64,000 bases of DNA from DASRHK01 sp035650495 (GTDB lineage: Bacteria > Pseudomonadota > Gammaproteobacteria > Nevskiales > Nevskiaceae): assembly GCA_035650495.1 (NCBI GenBank), contig DASRHK010000104.1, positions 16,481-80,480 of the forward strand, read 5' to 3'. The first letter of the stretch is position 1. Each line of letters begins with the position of its first letter. A model generated the notes under the pieces. It was given only the letters and a program-made list of their open reading frames with translations. It had not been told where the DNA came from and searched no databases. Shown piece after piece: positions 50,630 through 58,998 of this stretch. The position numbers and the translations under genes were made by a program.

Positions 50630-51073
50630 TCAGCCCGCCGACTGCGCGATTTCCTTCACCGCGCGATTGACGCCCTTGCACCACTGGCCGGACAGGATCC
50701 GCGCGATCAGCCAGCCGGTGAACGGGATCTTCGGATCGAAGCTGATCGTGTAGTCGAGCTTGGTGCCGTTGTCGGCGTCGGTGAACACGAGACGGCCCAG
50801 GTGGTTCTTGATCGGGCTGCCACGCGAGACCTGGTACTCGATCACCGACGGTGGCTGGAACCTGGTGATGGTCTCCTGAAAGCTCGAGAAGCCAAGCTTG
50901 ATCTCGCGCACCGAGCCGAGGCCGTTCGGGTTGGGGCCTTCGGTCGCGTCCTTGATCCGCCGGAAGCGGCCACCCCACACCAGGCGCAGGTTGAGATGAT
51001 CGGCGAACCAGCCGAACACCTTCGCGCGCGGGGCCGCGAAGTACTGCTCGAATCGCACCTGATGCTTCGCCAC
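50630..51073 (-). CDS. SRPBCC family protein
   Basis: The 147-residue protein matches the polyketide-cyclase/START-like fold: VRFEQYFAAPRAKVFGWFADHLN at the start, VIEYQVSRG and KLDYTISFDPKIPFTGWLIARIL later. It probably binds a hydrophobic ligand. GTG 51073 with GGAG seven bases before it was chosen, because an ATG 21 codons further upstream would lengthen the protein into the PhzF gene end with an unrelated sequence. The 16-bp gap to phzF shows co-transcription. Confidence 0.82.
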   Translation of the reverse strand: MAKHQVRFEQYFAAPRAKVFGWFADHLNLRLVWGGRFRRIKDATEGPNPNGLGSVREIKLGFSSFQETITRFQPPSVIEYQVSRGSPIKNHLGRLVFTDADNGTKLDYTISFDPKIPFTGWLIARILSGQWCKGVNRAVKEIAQSAG

Positions 51074-51089
51074 GTCGGCTCCGGGCCCG

Positions 51090-51893
51090 TCAGGGCAGCG
51101 TGATCTCGCCATGAAGATACGGCACGACCGGCCCACTCACCCAGGCGCGATCGCCGACGAGCTCGCAGTCGAACACCGCGCCGCGCGGCGATCGCTGCAG
51201 CCCGCGCAGCTTCGTCCTGCCGAGCTTGCCCGCCCAAAACGGCGTCAGCACAGCGTGCGCGGAGCCGGTCGCAGGATCCTCGTCGACGCCGAGCCCCGGC
51301 GCGAAATAGCGCGACACGAAATCGGCATCGCGATCCGCCCGCGCGGTGGCGATCACGCCTTTGCCGGTGAGCTTGCGCAGGCGGCCGAAGTCCGGCGCGA
51401 GCGCGATCACGTCGGCTTCGCGCTCGAACAGCGCGATGAAGTTCACGCGCGCGGTGAACCAGTTCTGCGGCTCGCGGCCGAGCCCGGCGACGACGTCGGT
51501 CGGCACCGCGGCGAGCGGCGACGGCACCGAAGCCGGCAGATCGAGCCACAGCGCGTTGCCGCGGCGCTCGACGACGAGGATGCCCGACTTCGTCGCGAAT
51601 CGGATGCGCTCCCCGCGGTAACCGAGATCGTTGAACAGCACGAATCCGCTGGCGAGCGTCGCGTGCCCGCACAGCTCGATCTCGAGCGTCGGCGTGAACC
51701 AGCGCAGATCGAAGTCGGCGTCGGAGCGCGTCGACTTCACGAGGTACGCCGTCTCCGCGAGATTGTTGTTGAGCGCGATACCCTGCAGTGTCGCGTCGTC
51801 AAGCCACGCGTCGAGCGGACACACCGCCGCCGGATTGCCTTTGAACAGCGCTTCGGCGAAGACGTCGACCTGATACAGCGGAATCCTGCGCAT
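51090..51893 (-). CDS. PhzF family isomerase/epimerase
   Basis: The 267-residue protein has the duplicated diaminopimelate-epimerase-like fold of PhzF, with GNPAAVCPL, the catalytic Glu47 in NNNLAETAYLV, the WFTPTLEIELCGHATLA segment and EDPATGSAHAVL. PhzF isomerises a phenazine precursor, but isolated homologues like this one act on unknown substrates; no other phenazine genes are present. Its ATG shares one base with the pmbA stop (TGATG). Confidence 0.9.
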   Translation of the reverse strand: MRRIPLYQVDVFAEALFKGNPAAVCPLDAWLDDATLQGIALNNNLAETAYLVKSTRSDADFDLRWFTPTLEIELCGHATLASGFVLFNDLGYRGERIRFATKSGILVVERRGNALWLDLPASVPSPLAAVPTDVVAGLGREPQNWFTARVNFIALFEREADVIALAPDFGRLRKLTGKGVIATARADRDADFVSRYFAPGLGVDEDPATGSAHAVLTPFWAGKLGRTKLRGLQRSPRGAVFDCELVGDRAWVSGPVVPYLHGEITLP

Positions 51894-53236
51894 CAGCCGC
51901 TCGCAATCGTCATGCGATCGACGAGCACCGAGCCCGAGCGGATGTTGCCGCGCGTGTCGACGTCGCTGCCCACGGCCTGCATGCCGAGGAACATGTCGCG
52001 CAGGTTGCCGGCGATGGTCAGCTCCTGCGCCGGATGCGCGATCTTGCCGTTCTCGACCCAGAAGCCCGCCGCGCCGCGCGAGTAATCGCCGGTCACAGTG
52101 TTCACGCCCTGTCCGAGCAGCTCGATGACGATGAGCCCTTCGCCCATGTCGCTGACGAGCTCGTCGAACGATTTCTTGCCCGGCGTGACGATCAGGTTGA
52201 ACACGCCGCCGGCGTTGCCGGTGCTCTTCAAGCCGAGCTTGCGCGCCGAATAGCTGCCGAGCACGTAACCCTGCAGCACGCCGTCGTCGATGAGCACGCG
52301 CTCCGACGTCGCGACACCTTCCTGATCGAAGCTCGCGCTGCCCGCCGCGCGCGTGAGGAAGGGCTGCTGCTCGATGCGCAGGAAAGAAGGGAACACCTGC
52401 TTGCCGACGTGATCGAGCAGGAAGCTCGCGCGCCGGTACAGAGCGCCGCCGGAGATCGCCCCGATGAAATGCCCGAAGAGGCCGCGCGCGACTTCGGCGG
52501 TGAACAGCACGGGCGCAGTCCGCGTGGACAGCTTGCGCGAGCCGAGGCGCGCGAGCGCCCGCTGACCCGCTTTACGCCCGACCGCTTCGGTCGCCTCGAG
52601 ATCCTGCGGCCGCCGCGCGCTGGTGAACCAGTCGTCGCGCTGCATGCCGTCGTCGTCCTCGGCGATCACCGCGACGCCGAGGCTGTGGCTCGCGCCGCGG
52701 CGCTCGCCGACGAAGCCGTGCGTGTTCGCGTAGACGGAGACGCCGTGGCGCGTGTCGAGGCTCGCGCCTTCGCTGCGCGTCAGCCGCTTGTCGAGCGCGA
52801 GCGCGCTCGATTCGCCGGTGCGCGCGATCTCGATCGCCTCTTCGGCGCCGAGCGCCCACGGATGATTGAGATCGAGGTCGGGAAACGCCTTCGCCATCCG
52901 CTCGGCGTCGGCGAGACCGTTGCACGGATCCTCGCTGCTCGCCCTGGCGATCGCGCACGCAGCGTCGACGGCCTGACGGATGCTTTCCTCGGACCAGTCG
53001 GACGTCGACGCCGATCCCGAGCGCCTGCCGAAGTACACGGTGATGCCGAGATCGCGATCGGTCTGAAACTCGACGGACTCGGGCTGACCTTCGCGCACGT
53101 TCACGGTCAGCCCATGGCCGTAGGAGACGCTCGCTTCCGCCTGCGTCGCGCCCTGCTTGCGCGCGGCGTCGAGCACGCGCGAGACCATCGATTCGAGCGA
53201 AGAGCGTTCGGGCAGCGGTGCGGGAAGTGCGGACAT
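51893..53236 (-). CDS. pmbA: Metallopeptidase-associated protein PmbA/TldE
   Basis: The 447-residue protein matches the PmbA (TldE) half of the TldD/E protease (VSYGHGLTVNVREGQPESVEFQ, DLGITVYFGRRSGSAS, VTGDYSRGAAGFWVENG). The metal site HExxxH of TldD is absent, as expected, so a tldD should exist elsewhere. The TldD/E heterodimer degrades unfolded peptides and matures microcin B17 and CcdA in E. coli. It leads the operon with phzF downstream. Confidence 0.95.
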   Translation of the reverse strand: MSALPAPLPERSSLESMVSRVLDAARKQGATQAEASVSYGHGLTVNVREGQPESVEFQTDRDLGITVYFGRRSGSASTSDWSEESIRQAVDAACAIARASSEDPCNGLADAERMAKAFPDLDLNHPWALGAEEAIEIARTGESSALALDKRLTRSEGASLDTRHGVSVYANTHGFVGERRGASHSLGVAVIAEDDDGMQRDDWFTSARRPQDLEATEAVGRKAGQRALARLGSRKLSTRTAPVLFTAEVARGLFGHFIGAISGGALYRRASFLLDHVGKQVFPSFLRIEQQPFLTRAAGSASFDQEGVATSERVLIDDGVLQGYVLGSYSARKLGLKSTGNAGGVFNLIVTPGKKSFDELVSDMGEGLIVIELLGQGVNTVTGDYSRGAAGFWVENGKIAHPAQELTIAGNLRDMFLGMQAVGSDVDTRGNIRSGSVLVDRMTIASG

Positions 53237-53281
53237 GAGCGCTTAGACCGTGGGAGCGGCGCATGATGCCGCACCTCGTCG

Positions 53282-53644
53282 TCAGAACGCGAGCGCGGTC
53301 ATCAGATCCTGCGCGGTGGCGGGCTTGAACAGCCGCAGGTCGAAGATCGTATGCTCGGCGCGCCGCTCGACGTGCGCTTCGGGCAGCGCGGTCAGCGCGA
53401 CGATCTTCATCGCAGGCCGGCTGCCGCGCAGCTGCTTGGCGAGCGTGAAACCGTCGATGCCGGGCATGTTGAGATCGACGATCGCCACGTCCGGGTCGAA
53501 CTCCGGGGCCAGCGCGATCGCAGTCGCGCCGTCGTAGACCGGAAGGACGGTGTGTCCGAGCAGACGCAGCAGCGCCGCGACGGAATTTGCGACGTCGCGA
53601 TTGTCGTCGACGACGAGCACGCGGTGCGGGGCGAAGGCGTCCAT
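53282..53644 (-). CDS. Orphan single-domain response regulator
   Basis: The 120-residue protein is a receiver domain only: VLVVDDNRDVANSVAALLRL, the phosphorylation site Asp in DVAIVDLNMPGIDG, a Thr in VALTALPE and Lys in LRLFKPATAQDL. Without an output domain it may act by protein contact or as a phosphate sink. No kinase is adjacent. GGAGAGG precedes the ATG. It is separated from mpl (also minus) by the 290-bp gap holding its promoter and a plus-strand small-RNA candidate. Confidence 0.9.
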   Translation of the reverse strand: MDAFAPHRVLVVDDNRDVANSVAALLRLLGHTVLPVYDGATAIALAPEFDPDVAIVDLNMPGIDGFTLAKQLRGSRPAMKIVALTALPEAHVERRAEHTIFDLRLFKPATAQDLMTALAF

Positions 53645-53698
53645 GAACCTCTCCGAAGAACATGGGCCGCCCCGGTGGAGCCCTGTTCGACGCCGCCA

Positions 53699-53727
53699 AG
53701 CATAGATGGCGGCGCCGCTCGTCACAA
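53699..53727 (-). promoter_or_regulatory. Sigma-70-like promoter of the response regulator
   Basis: On the minus strand TTGTGA (53727-53722), 17 bases, and TATGCT (53704-53699) form a reasonable sigma-70 promoter, followed by a leader of about 47 bases to the ATG. Confidence 0.4.
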
Positions 53728-53797
53728 CACCTCTTCCAATTATTTCGCGACAGGAGTAAAACGCCCGCCAATACCCAAGGTCGGGTAGTCGTCTTGC

Positions 53798-53814
53798 TTG
53801 GCACGCGTCTCGCG
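53798..53814 (+). promoter_or_regulatory. Sigma-54-like promoter (TTGGCACG, GG-N10-GC)
   Basis: TTGGCACG gives a perfect -24 element, and GC lies at the exact -12 spacing (GG 53800-53801, GC 53812-53813). The -12 box is TCGC rather than TTGC. Transcription would start near 53825, just before the small-RNA candidate. PilR in this window is a sigma-54 activator, but no link is shown. Confidence 0.5.
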
Positions 53815-53824
53815 GTTCAGCGAC

Positions 53825-53934
53825 CCCCGAATGATGAACCGCAACACGGGCCGGCAAGCGAGCGATTCGTCGCTCGACAACTAAAACACAGGGACGAATC
53901 CTCGAGGGCGGCATCCCGGCCGCCCTCTTTTTTT
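53825..53934 (+). ncRNA. Candidate small RNA ending in a strong intrinsic terminator
   Basis: About 110 bases on the plus strand lie between a sigma-54-like promoter and a textbook terminator, in a gap whose flanking genes are both on the minus strand. A UUCG-loop hairpin CGAGCGA-TTCG-TCGCTCG (about 53858-53875) and an A-rich single-stranded link (AACTAAAACACAGG) precede the terminator, a layout like Hfq-type small RNAs. A 17-codon open frame from ATG 53831 to TAA 53884 lacks a ribosome site. A longer start would include GCGGTTCA...TGAACCGC. I do not recognise the family. Confidence 0.55.
53904..53934 (+). terminator. Rho-independent terminator, plus-strand
   Basis: GAGGGCGGC-ATCCCG-GCCGCCCTC forms a perfect 9-bp GC-rich stem, followed directly by seven T (53928-53934). 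It works for plus-strand transcripts only; on the minus strand, where mpl ends at 53935, no T-run follows the stem. Confidence 0.9.
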
Positions 53935-55284
53935 CTACCCGCGAAGCGCCGCGAGCAGCTTGTCGTGCACGCCGCCGAAGCCGCCGTTCGACATCACCAC
54001 GATCTCATCGCCTTCGCGCGCCGCGCCCGCGACCGCGGTGACGAGCTGCGGCAGCTCGGTGAACACCTTCGCGCGTGCGCCGAGCGGCGCCATCGCGGCG
54101 GTGAAATCCCACTTGAGCTGATCGGGCTGGAACAGGAACGACAGATCGGCGCCGAGCAGCGACGCCGCGAGCTCGTGCTGATGCACGCCGAGCTTCATGG
54201 TGTTCGAGCGCGGCTCGAGCACGGCGAGGATGCGCTTGCCGGGCGCGTGCGCGCGCACGCCGGCGAGCGTCGTGGTGATGGCGGTCGGATGGTGCGCGAA
54301 ATCGTCGTAGACGTTGATGCCCTTGACGCTGCCGCGCAGCTCGAGGCGGCGCTTCACGTTCTTGAACTCGCCGAGTGCTGCGATCGCGCGCTGCGGCTCG
54401 ACGCCAACATGGCGCGCCGCGGCGATGGCGGCGAGCGCGTTCGCGACGTTGTGCGATCCGAGCAACGTCCAGCGCACGACGCCTTGCGAGGCGCCGCGGA
54501 AGCTCACTTCGAACGCGCTGCCGTCGTCCTTGACCAGCTTCGCCTGCCAATCGCCGGAGCCGTGGAACGTCTCGACCGGCGTCCAGCAGCCCATCTTCAT
54601 CACGCGATCGAGCGCGAGCTCGGTCGCGTTGCGCACGATGAGCCCGCTGCCGGGCACCGTGCGCACGAGGTGATGGAACTGCCGCTCGATCGCCGCGAGG
54701 TCGGGGAAGATGTCGGCGTGGTCGTATTCGAGGTTGTTGAGCACGCACGTGCGCGCGCCGTAGTGCACGAACTTGCTGCGCTTGTCGAAGAAGGCGGTGT
54801 CGTACTCGTCGGCCTCGACGACGAAGTGCTTGCCCTCGCCGAGCCGCGCCGACACGCCGAAGTTCGCGGGGATGCCGCCGATGAGGAACCCGGGCTTGAG
54901 TCCCGCGTGCTCGAGGATCCACGCGACCATGCTGGTCGTCGTCGTCTTGCCGTGCGTGCCGGCGATCGCGACGACGTGACGTCCGCGCAGTAGCACCGAC
55001 AGCCACTGCGGACCCGACGTGTAGGGCAAGCCCTGATCGAGCGTGTACTCGATCGCAGGATTGCCGCGGGTCACCACGTTGCCGACCACGACCATGTCGG
55101 GCGCGGGCTGCAGATGCTCGGGCTTGTAGCCTTCCATCAGCTCGATGCCGAGCTGCTGCAGCTGCGTCGACATCGGCGGATAGACGTCCTTGTCGGAGCC
55201 GCTGACCTTGTGACCCGCCGCGCGCGCGAGCGCCGCGAGTCCGCCCATGAACGTGCCGCAGATGCCGAGGATGTGGATGTGCAT
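53935..55284 (-). CDS. mpl: UDP-N-acetylmuramate:L-Ala-gamma-D-Glu-meso-DAP ligase
   Basis: The 449-residue ligase has the Mur fold: N-terminal Rossmann HIHILGICGTFMGGLAALA, ATP site AGTHGKTTTTSMV and YDDFAHHPTAI in the C-terminal half. The ICGTFMG start and tripeptide-ligase motifs identify Mpl rather than MurC. It re-attaches recycled murein tripeptide to UDP-MurNAc. The ATG at 55284 is the start used by the family. It lies 11 bp after a small membrane-protein gene. Confidence 0.95.
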   Translation of the reverse strand: MHIHILGICGTFMGGLAALARAAGHKVSGSDKDVYPPMSTQLQQLGIELMEGYKPEHLQPAPDMVVVGNVVTRGNPAIEYTLDQGLPYTSGPQWLSVLLRGRHVVAIAGTHGKTTTTSMVAWILEHAGLKPGFLIGGIPANFGVSARLGEGKHFVVEADEYDTAFFDKRSKFVHYGARTCVLNNLEYDHADIFPDLAAIERQFHHLVRTVPGSGLIVRNATELALDRVMKMGCWTPVETFHGSGDWQAKLVKDDGSAFEVSFRGASQGVVRWTLLGSHNVANALAAIAAARHVGVEPQRAIAALGEFKNVKRRLELRGSVKGINVYDDFAHHPTAITTTLAGVRAHAPGKRILAVLEPRSNTMKLGVHQHELAASLLGADLSFLFQPDQLKWDFTAAMAPLGARAKVFTELPQLVTAVAGAAREGDEIVVMSNGGFGGVHDKLLAALRG

Positions 55285-55295
55285 GCGTGGAGAAC

Positions 55296-55880
55296 TCAAC
55301 CGAGCGCCGAGCGCACGATCGCCGCGGCGAAGCTCGAGACGATCATCTGCACGAGCACGAGCGTGATGACGACGAGCACGCCCGCGGCGGCGCTGAAGTC
55401 GCCGGCCTGGCGGAAGATGTTGGCGAACACCGCGATGCTCCAGAAGAACACGACGTCCCAGCCGAGCGCGACGCTCATCGGCACCTGGATCTCCGGCGCG
55501 ACGCCGGTGCGCGCGCGCTCGAGCATCGCGGGATCGTTCATCACCTTCAGGAATTCCGGCGCGCTCTGGAATGCGATCGGCAGCGTGATCAGGCAGAACG
55601 CGATGCCCACGCCCATCAGCGCGCCGAAGGTCTGGTCGAAGCGGTTCGGCAGCTTGCGCAGGTTGAGCAGCGTCTGCGAGAGCGACGCCACGACCGCGAC
55701 GGAGACGATCGCGACCGCGATCGCCACCGGCATCGGCACCAGGATCCTGAGCAGAAGCGCCGTCGCGATCGCGCACAACGCGGCGAGCGCGCGCGAGAGC
55801 TGCGGCGAATAGGGAAAGTCCTGCGGACCTGCCTGGAAAAACAGGATCTGCAGCGTTCGCCAGGCGGCGTTGGCGACCAT
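55296..55880 (-). CDS. Hypothetical inner-membrane protein, 194 aa
   Basis: I do not recognise the family. Four or five membrane segments are visible (ALAALCAIATALLLRILVP, VAIAVAIVSVAVVASLS, GALMGVGIAFCLITLP, DVVFFWSIAVFANIF and VLVVITLVLVQMIVSS), with a short cytoplasmic start. The layout resembles Yip1-like or small integral proteins of unknown role. It shares a divergent promoter core with rnd and probably leads the mpl transcript, so a cell-wall role is possible. Confidence 0.75.
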   Translation of the reverse strand: MVANAAWRTLQILFFQAGPQDFPYSPQLSRALAALCAIATALLLRILVPMPVAIAVAIVSVAVVASLSQTLLNLRKLPNRFDQTFGALMGVGIAFCLITLPIAFQSAPEFLKVMNDPAMLERARTGVAPEIQVPMSVALGWDVVFFWSIAVFANIFRQAGDFSAAAGVLVVITLVLVQMIVSSFAAAIVRSALG

Positions 55881-55910
55881 CGACGGCCTATCGGAAGCGG
55901 AATCGGGCGC

Positions 55911-55916
55911 TATTAT
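55911..55916 (+). promoter_or_regulatory. -10 element TATTAT of rnd (shared with divergent gene)
   Basis: TATTAT ends 11 bases before the rnd ATG. On the minus strand the same AT core reads GATAAT, so the 47-bp gap may serve the divergent membrane-protein gene too. Confidence 0.5.
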
Positions 55917-55927
55917 CGCGGCTTCTC

Positions 55928-57025
55928 ATGAGCAATGCCCTGATCGCTTCCGCCGACCAGCTCGCCGAGCGCGCCGCGCGCTGGGCGCGCGCGCCGTGGC
56001 TCGCGCTCGACACCGAGTTCGTGCGCGTCGACACCTACTACCCCAAGCTCTGCCTGATCCAGGTGAGCGACGGTGTCGGAGCCGATTGCGTCGACATCCT
56101 CGCGCTGCCGCAGCCGAAGTCGTTGCTGGCCGTGCTCGACGATCCGGGCATCGTCAGCGTGCTGCACGCGGCGAGCCAGGACAACGAAATCCTGGTGCAG
56201 CTCAACGGTCGCGTGCCTTCGCCGATCTTCGATTCGCAGATCGCGGCGACGCTGCTCGGCATCGGCGACCAGATCGGCTACGCCGCGCTGGTCGAGAAAC
56301 GCCTCGGCATCGCGGTCGACAAGAGCCTCGCGCGCACCGACTGGTCGCGACGCCCGCTGAAGGAGAACGAGATCGCCTACGCCGCCGACGACGTCCGCCA
56401 TCTCGCACAGATGTATCCCGCGCTGCGCGAGGAGCTGCAGCAGCGCGGCCGCCTAGCGTGGCTCGAGGAGGACTGCGCGCGCATGAACGATCCGGAGCAA
56501 TACCGCACCCATCCGCAAGACGCCTGGAAGCGGCTGAAGGGCATGCAGCGCCTGTCGCCGCAGGAGCAGTCGATCGCCGCCGCGCTCGCGGCGTGGCGCG
56601 AATCGGAGGCGCAGAAGCGCGACCGCCCGCGCAAATGGATCCTCGACGACGAGCCGATCTACAAGATCGCGCAGCGCGCGCCGCAGAACCTCGCGCAGCT
56701 CGAAGCGCTGAAGGTGCTGCCGCCGAAGACGCTCGAGCGCCACGGCAAGAGCCTGGTCGAGGTCGTGGCGAAGGCGCTTGCCGCGCGGGGACCAGCGGTC
56801 GCACCCGTCGAAGAGCTGACCGGCGCGCAGACGTCGCAGCTCAAGAAGCTGCAGGCCGTCGCGCAGGATTGCGCGGCGAAGCTCGGGATTCCGGCGTCGT
56901 ACCTCGTGAGTCGCAGCGATCTCGCCGAGCTGCTGCGCAATGGCGAACACGCTGACATCGCGCTGCTGCAGGGTTGGCGGCGCGAAGCCGCCGGAGAGGA
57001 TCTGCTGAAGCTCGTCGCCGCCTAG
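55928..57025 (+). CDS. rnd: Ribonuclease D
   Basis: The 365-residue exonuclease has the DEDDy site: Asp28 and Glu30 in ALDTEFVRVDTYYP, Asp in HAASQDNEIL, and Tyr/Asp in YAADDVRHL. An HRDC domain (about 205-290) and a second helical domain follow. RNase D trims 3' ends of tRNA and other stable RNAs. The TAG shares CTAG with the convergent sulfatase-family stop. Confidence 0.95.
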   Translation: MSNALIASADQLAERAARWARAPWLALDTEFVRVDTYYPKLCLIQVSDGVGADCVDILALPQPKSLLAVLDDPGIVSVLHAASQDNEILVQLNGRVPSPIFDSQIAATLLGIGDQIGYAALVEKRLGIAVDKSLARTDWSRRPLKENEIAYAADDVRHLAQMYPALREELQQRGRLAWLEEDCARMNDPEQYRTHPQDAWKRLKGMQRLSPQEQSIAAALAAWRESEAQKRDRPRKWILDDEPIYKIAQRAPQNLAQLEALKVLPPKTLERHGKSLVEVVAKALAARGPAVAPVEELTGAQTSQLKKLQAVAQDCAAKLGIPASYLVSRSDLAELLRNGEHADIALLQGWRREAAGEDLLKLVAA

Positions 57026-58998
57026 TGCGCCGGGATCCAGTCGGCGATCGACCAGGCGCATTCGCCCGCAGCCGCGCGCGCCGAGTGGCCGTCGATCTGC
57101 ATGTGCATGCGCCCCGCGATGAGCTGGCGCAGCGACGACGCCGTCTCTGGATCCGCAGCGGAAAGATCCTCGAGCTCGTTCGGATCGCGGTCCAGCGCGT
57201 AGAGCTCTTCGCATCCGCTGCGGAAGCGATGCACTAGCTTGTAAGCGCCCTTGATGACGCTCACCGACCCGGCCCTGGGACGTTGCCCATTGGCGGTGAG
57301 CCCGAGCTCGAATGAGAATTTGGCGCGCGCCGTGCGATAGTCCTGTGATTGCAGTGCCGGCACCAGGGACTCGCCGTCGGCCCGCTCCGGGATCGGCAGG
57401 TGCAGCAGCTCCAGGAGAGTCGGCAGCAGATCGGCCTGCTCGGCGTTGCTCTGGATGTGCCGTCCCTGCTGCTGGCCGGGGAGCCGGATGAGCAGCGGCA
57501 CGTGGATCAGCGCCTGGTGAAGCATGGGTCCAGCGTGCTCGTTCCAGCCCTTCTCGAACGACTCGCCATGATCGGCCGTGATGATCACGATCGCGTTGTC
57601 GAGCAGCCCCGCTTCGTCGAGCCGCTGCACGTACGAGCCGACGCCATCATCGGTGTAGGCCACGTACTCGTCGTAGCGCAGGCGCATGTGATCGACGGCT
57701 GTCTGCTGCTCGGGGCGGTAGAAGAAATGCGGGTTCAAGAAGTCCGGGACGGTGGTGAATTCGTCCGACGCGAGGAAGCGGTGCAGGAAGGGCGCCGGCG
57801 GAAGGTACGGCTGGTGCGGCGAGGTGAAATGCGTCCACAGGAACAGGGGCCGCCGGCCGCTTTGCACGACGCCCATCGCGGGATCGCTCACCATCTCCTG
57901 CGGGAACCAGTTGTCGTTGCGCTGCTTGCGCAACACCGACTTGAGCGGCTTGGCGAGCGAATCGACGAAGACCGACAGGTGCGCGCGCTCGAGCATGAGC
58001 ACCGAGTCCTCGATCGGCCCGGCGTCGCGGCTGCGCACGTCCGAAACGTAGTCGAAGCCGTCGCCGAATCCCACTTCGAGCGGATGGGCCCGCGAGTTCG
58101 AGACGACGGCGGCGGTGACGTAGCCGTGCTCCCTCAGCAGACTGGCGATCGTCGGCACCGGGGCGGGCAAGCGGCCATTCATGTGCACCGCGCCGTGCGT
58201 TGGCGGGTACAGGCCCGTCAGCAGGGTCGTGATCGTCGGCGTCGTCCAGTTCGAGTTCGCGAAGAAGTTGTCGAACACGCTCGCCTGGCGGGCGAACGCC
58301 TCCAGACGCGGCGTCGTCGGCAGCGCATAGCCATAGAGCGACATGTCCTTGGCCGCCAGCGTGTCGATGCTGATCAGGATGACGTCGGGCGATCCGGGCG
58401 CGGCCGATCGCGCGCCGTCGCTGCCTTTCCAGCCGAACGGTCGGATCGCGGCGTGCCCGGTCACGACCACCAGGACCAGGCACCCGAGCGTCAGCACAAG
58501 TGCAGCGTTGTATCCGGCTGCAAGCGAGCCTGACAGCCAGTTCGCGCTCGCCTGCAAGCCGCGCCGCACCGCTGCAACCAGGATCAGCAACGCGAGCAGC
58601 GCCATGGATGCATCGACCGCCAACCCCGGCAAGGACACGCCCACGTTGCGAGCGGCACCCAGCGCCGCTCCGATCCAGTTGGCCACATAGGGGCCGAGGA
58701 CGATCAGCGAGAGTGCGGCGTAGAACCAGACCACGCCCGAGAGGAACATCCGGGCGGACCGCTCTGAGAATCGCGCGACCAGCGCCACCAGCAACGCGAT
58801 CGCAGCGCCGATCAGGATCGCGACAAACGCGTAGACGACCACCAGCAGCGCGGTGTCCTCGACCAGCATCTCGTGCGACATGTAGAGCGACTGCGAGCGC
58901 AGCGTGAACAGGCGCACGAGCGGCAGCTGCAGGAAGATCAGCAGCACTGCGATGTCGCCCGCCGTGCGCCGCCAGACCTCGCGGATCGAAAGGCTCAT
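57022..58998 (-). CDS. Membrane-anchored sulfatase/phosphotransferase superfamily protein
   Basis: The 658-residue protein has five membrane segments in its first 185 residues and a periplasmic alkaline-phosphatase-fold domain. Metal motifs are VILISIDTLAAKDMSLYGY (Asp212) and IITADHGESFEKGW; a TGLYPPTHGA segment is present. At the nucleophile position the sequence is NWTTPTITT, giving Thr252 instead of the Cys/Ser that becomes formylglycine in sulfatases. Thr is used by lipoteichoic-acid synthases and phosphoethanolamine transferases, so a phosphotransferase is possible. Its ATG overlaps the GT-C gene stop (ATGA). Confidence 0.87.
   Translation of the reverse strand: MSLSIREVWRRTAGDIAVLLIFLQLPLVRLFTLRSQSLYMSHEMLVEDTALLVVVYAFVAILIGAAIALLVALVARFSERSARMFLSGVVWFYAALSLIVLGPYVANWIGAALGAARNVGVSLPGLAVDASMALLALLILVAAVRRGLQASANWLSGSLAAGYNAALVLTLGCLVLVVVTGHAAIRPFGWKGSDGARSAAPGSPDVILISIDTLAAKDMSLYGYALPTTPRLEAFARQASVFDNFFANSNWTTPTITTLLTGLYPPTHGAVHMNGRLPAPVPTIASLLREHGYVTAAVVSNSRAHPLEVGFGDGFDYVSDVRSRDAGPIEDSVLMLERAHLSVFVDSLAKPLKSVLRKQRNDNWFPQEMVSDPAMGVVQSGRRPLFLWTHFTSPHQPYLPPAPFLHRFLASDEFTTVPDFLNPHFFYRPEQQTAVDHMRLRYDEYVAYTDDGVGSYVQRLDEAGLLDNAIVIITADHGESFEKGWNEHAGPMLHQALIHVPLLIRLPGQQQGRHIQSNAEQADLLPTLLELLHLPIPERADGESLVPALQSQDYRTARAKFSFELGLTANGQRPRAGSVSVIKGAYKLVHRFRSGCEELYALDRDPNELEDLSAADPETASSLRQLIAGRMHMQIDGHSARAAAGECAWSIADWIPAH

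Noticed and set aside
51090..51893. Phenazine biosynthesis cluster
   Set aside because: Only a PhzF homologue is present; none of the other phz genes are nearby and isolated PhzF proteins are widespread.
53237..53281. Intrinsic terminator after the response regulator gene
   Set aside because: GCGGC...GCCGC can pair, but the stem is only five bases and no T-run follows on the minus strand.
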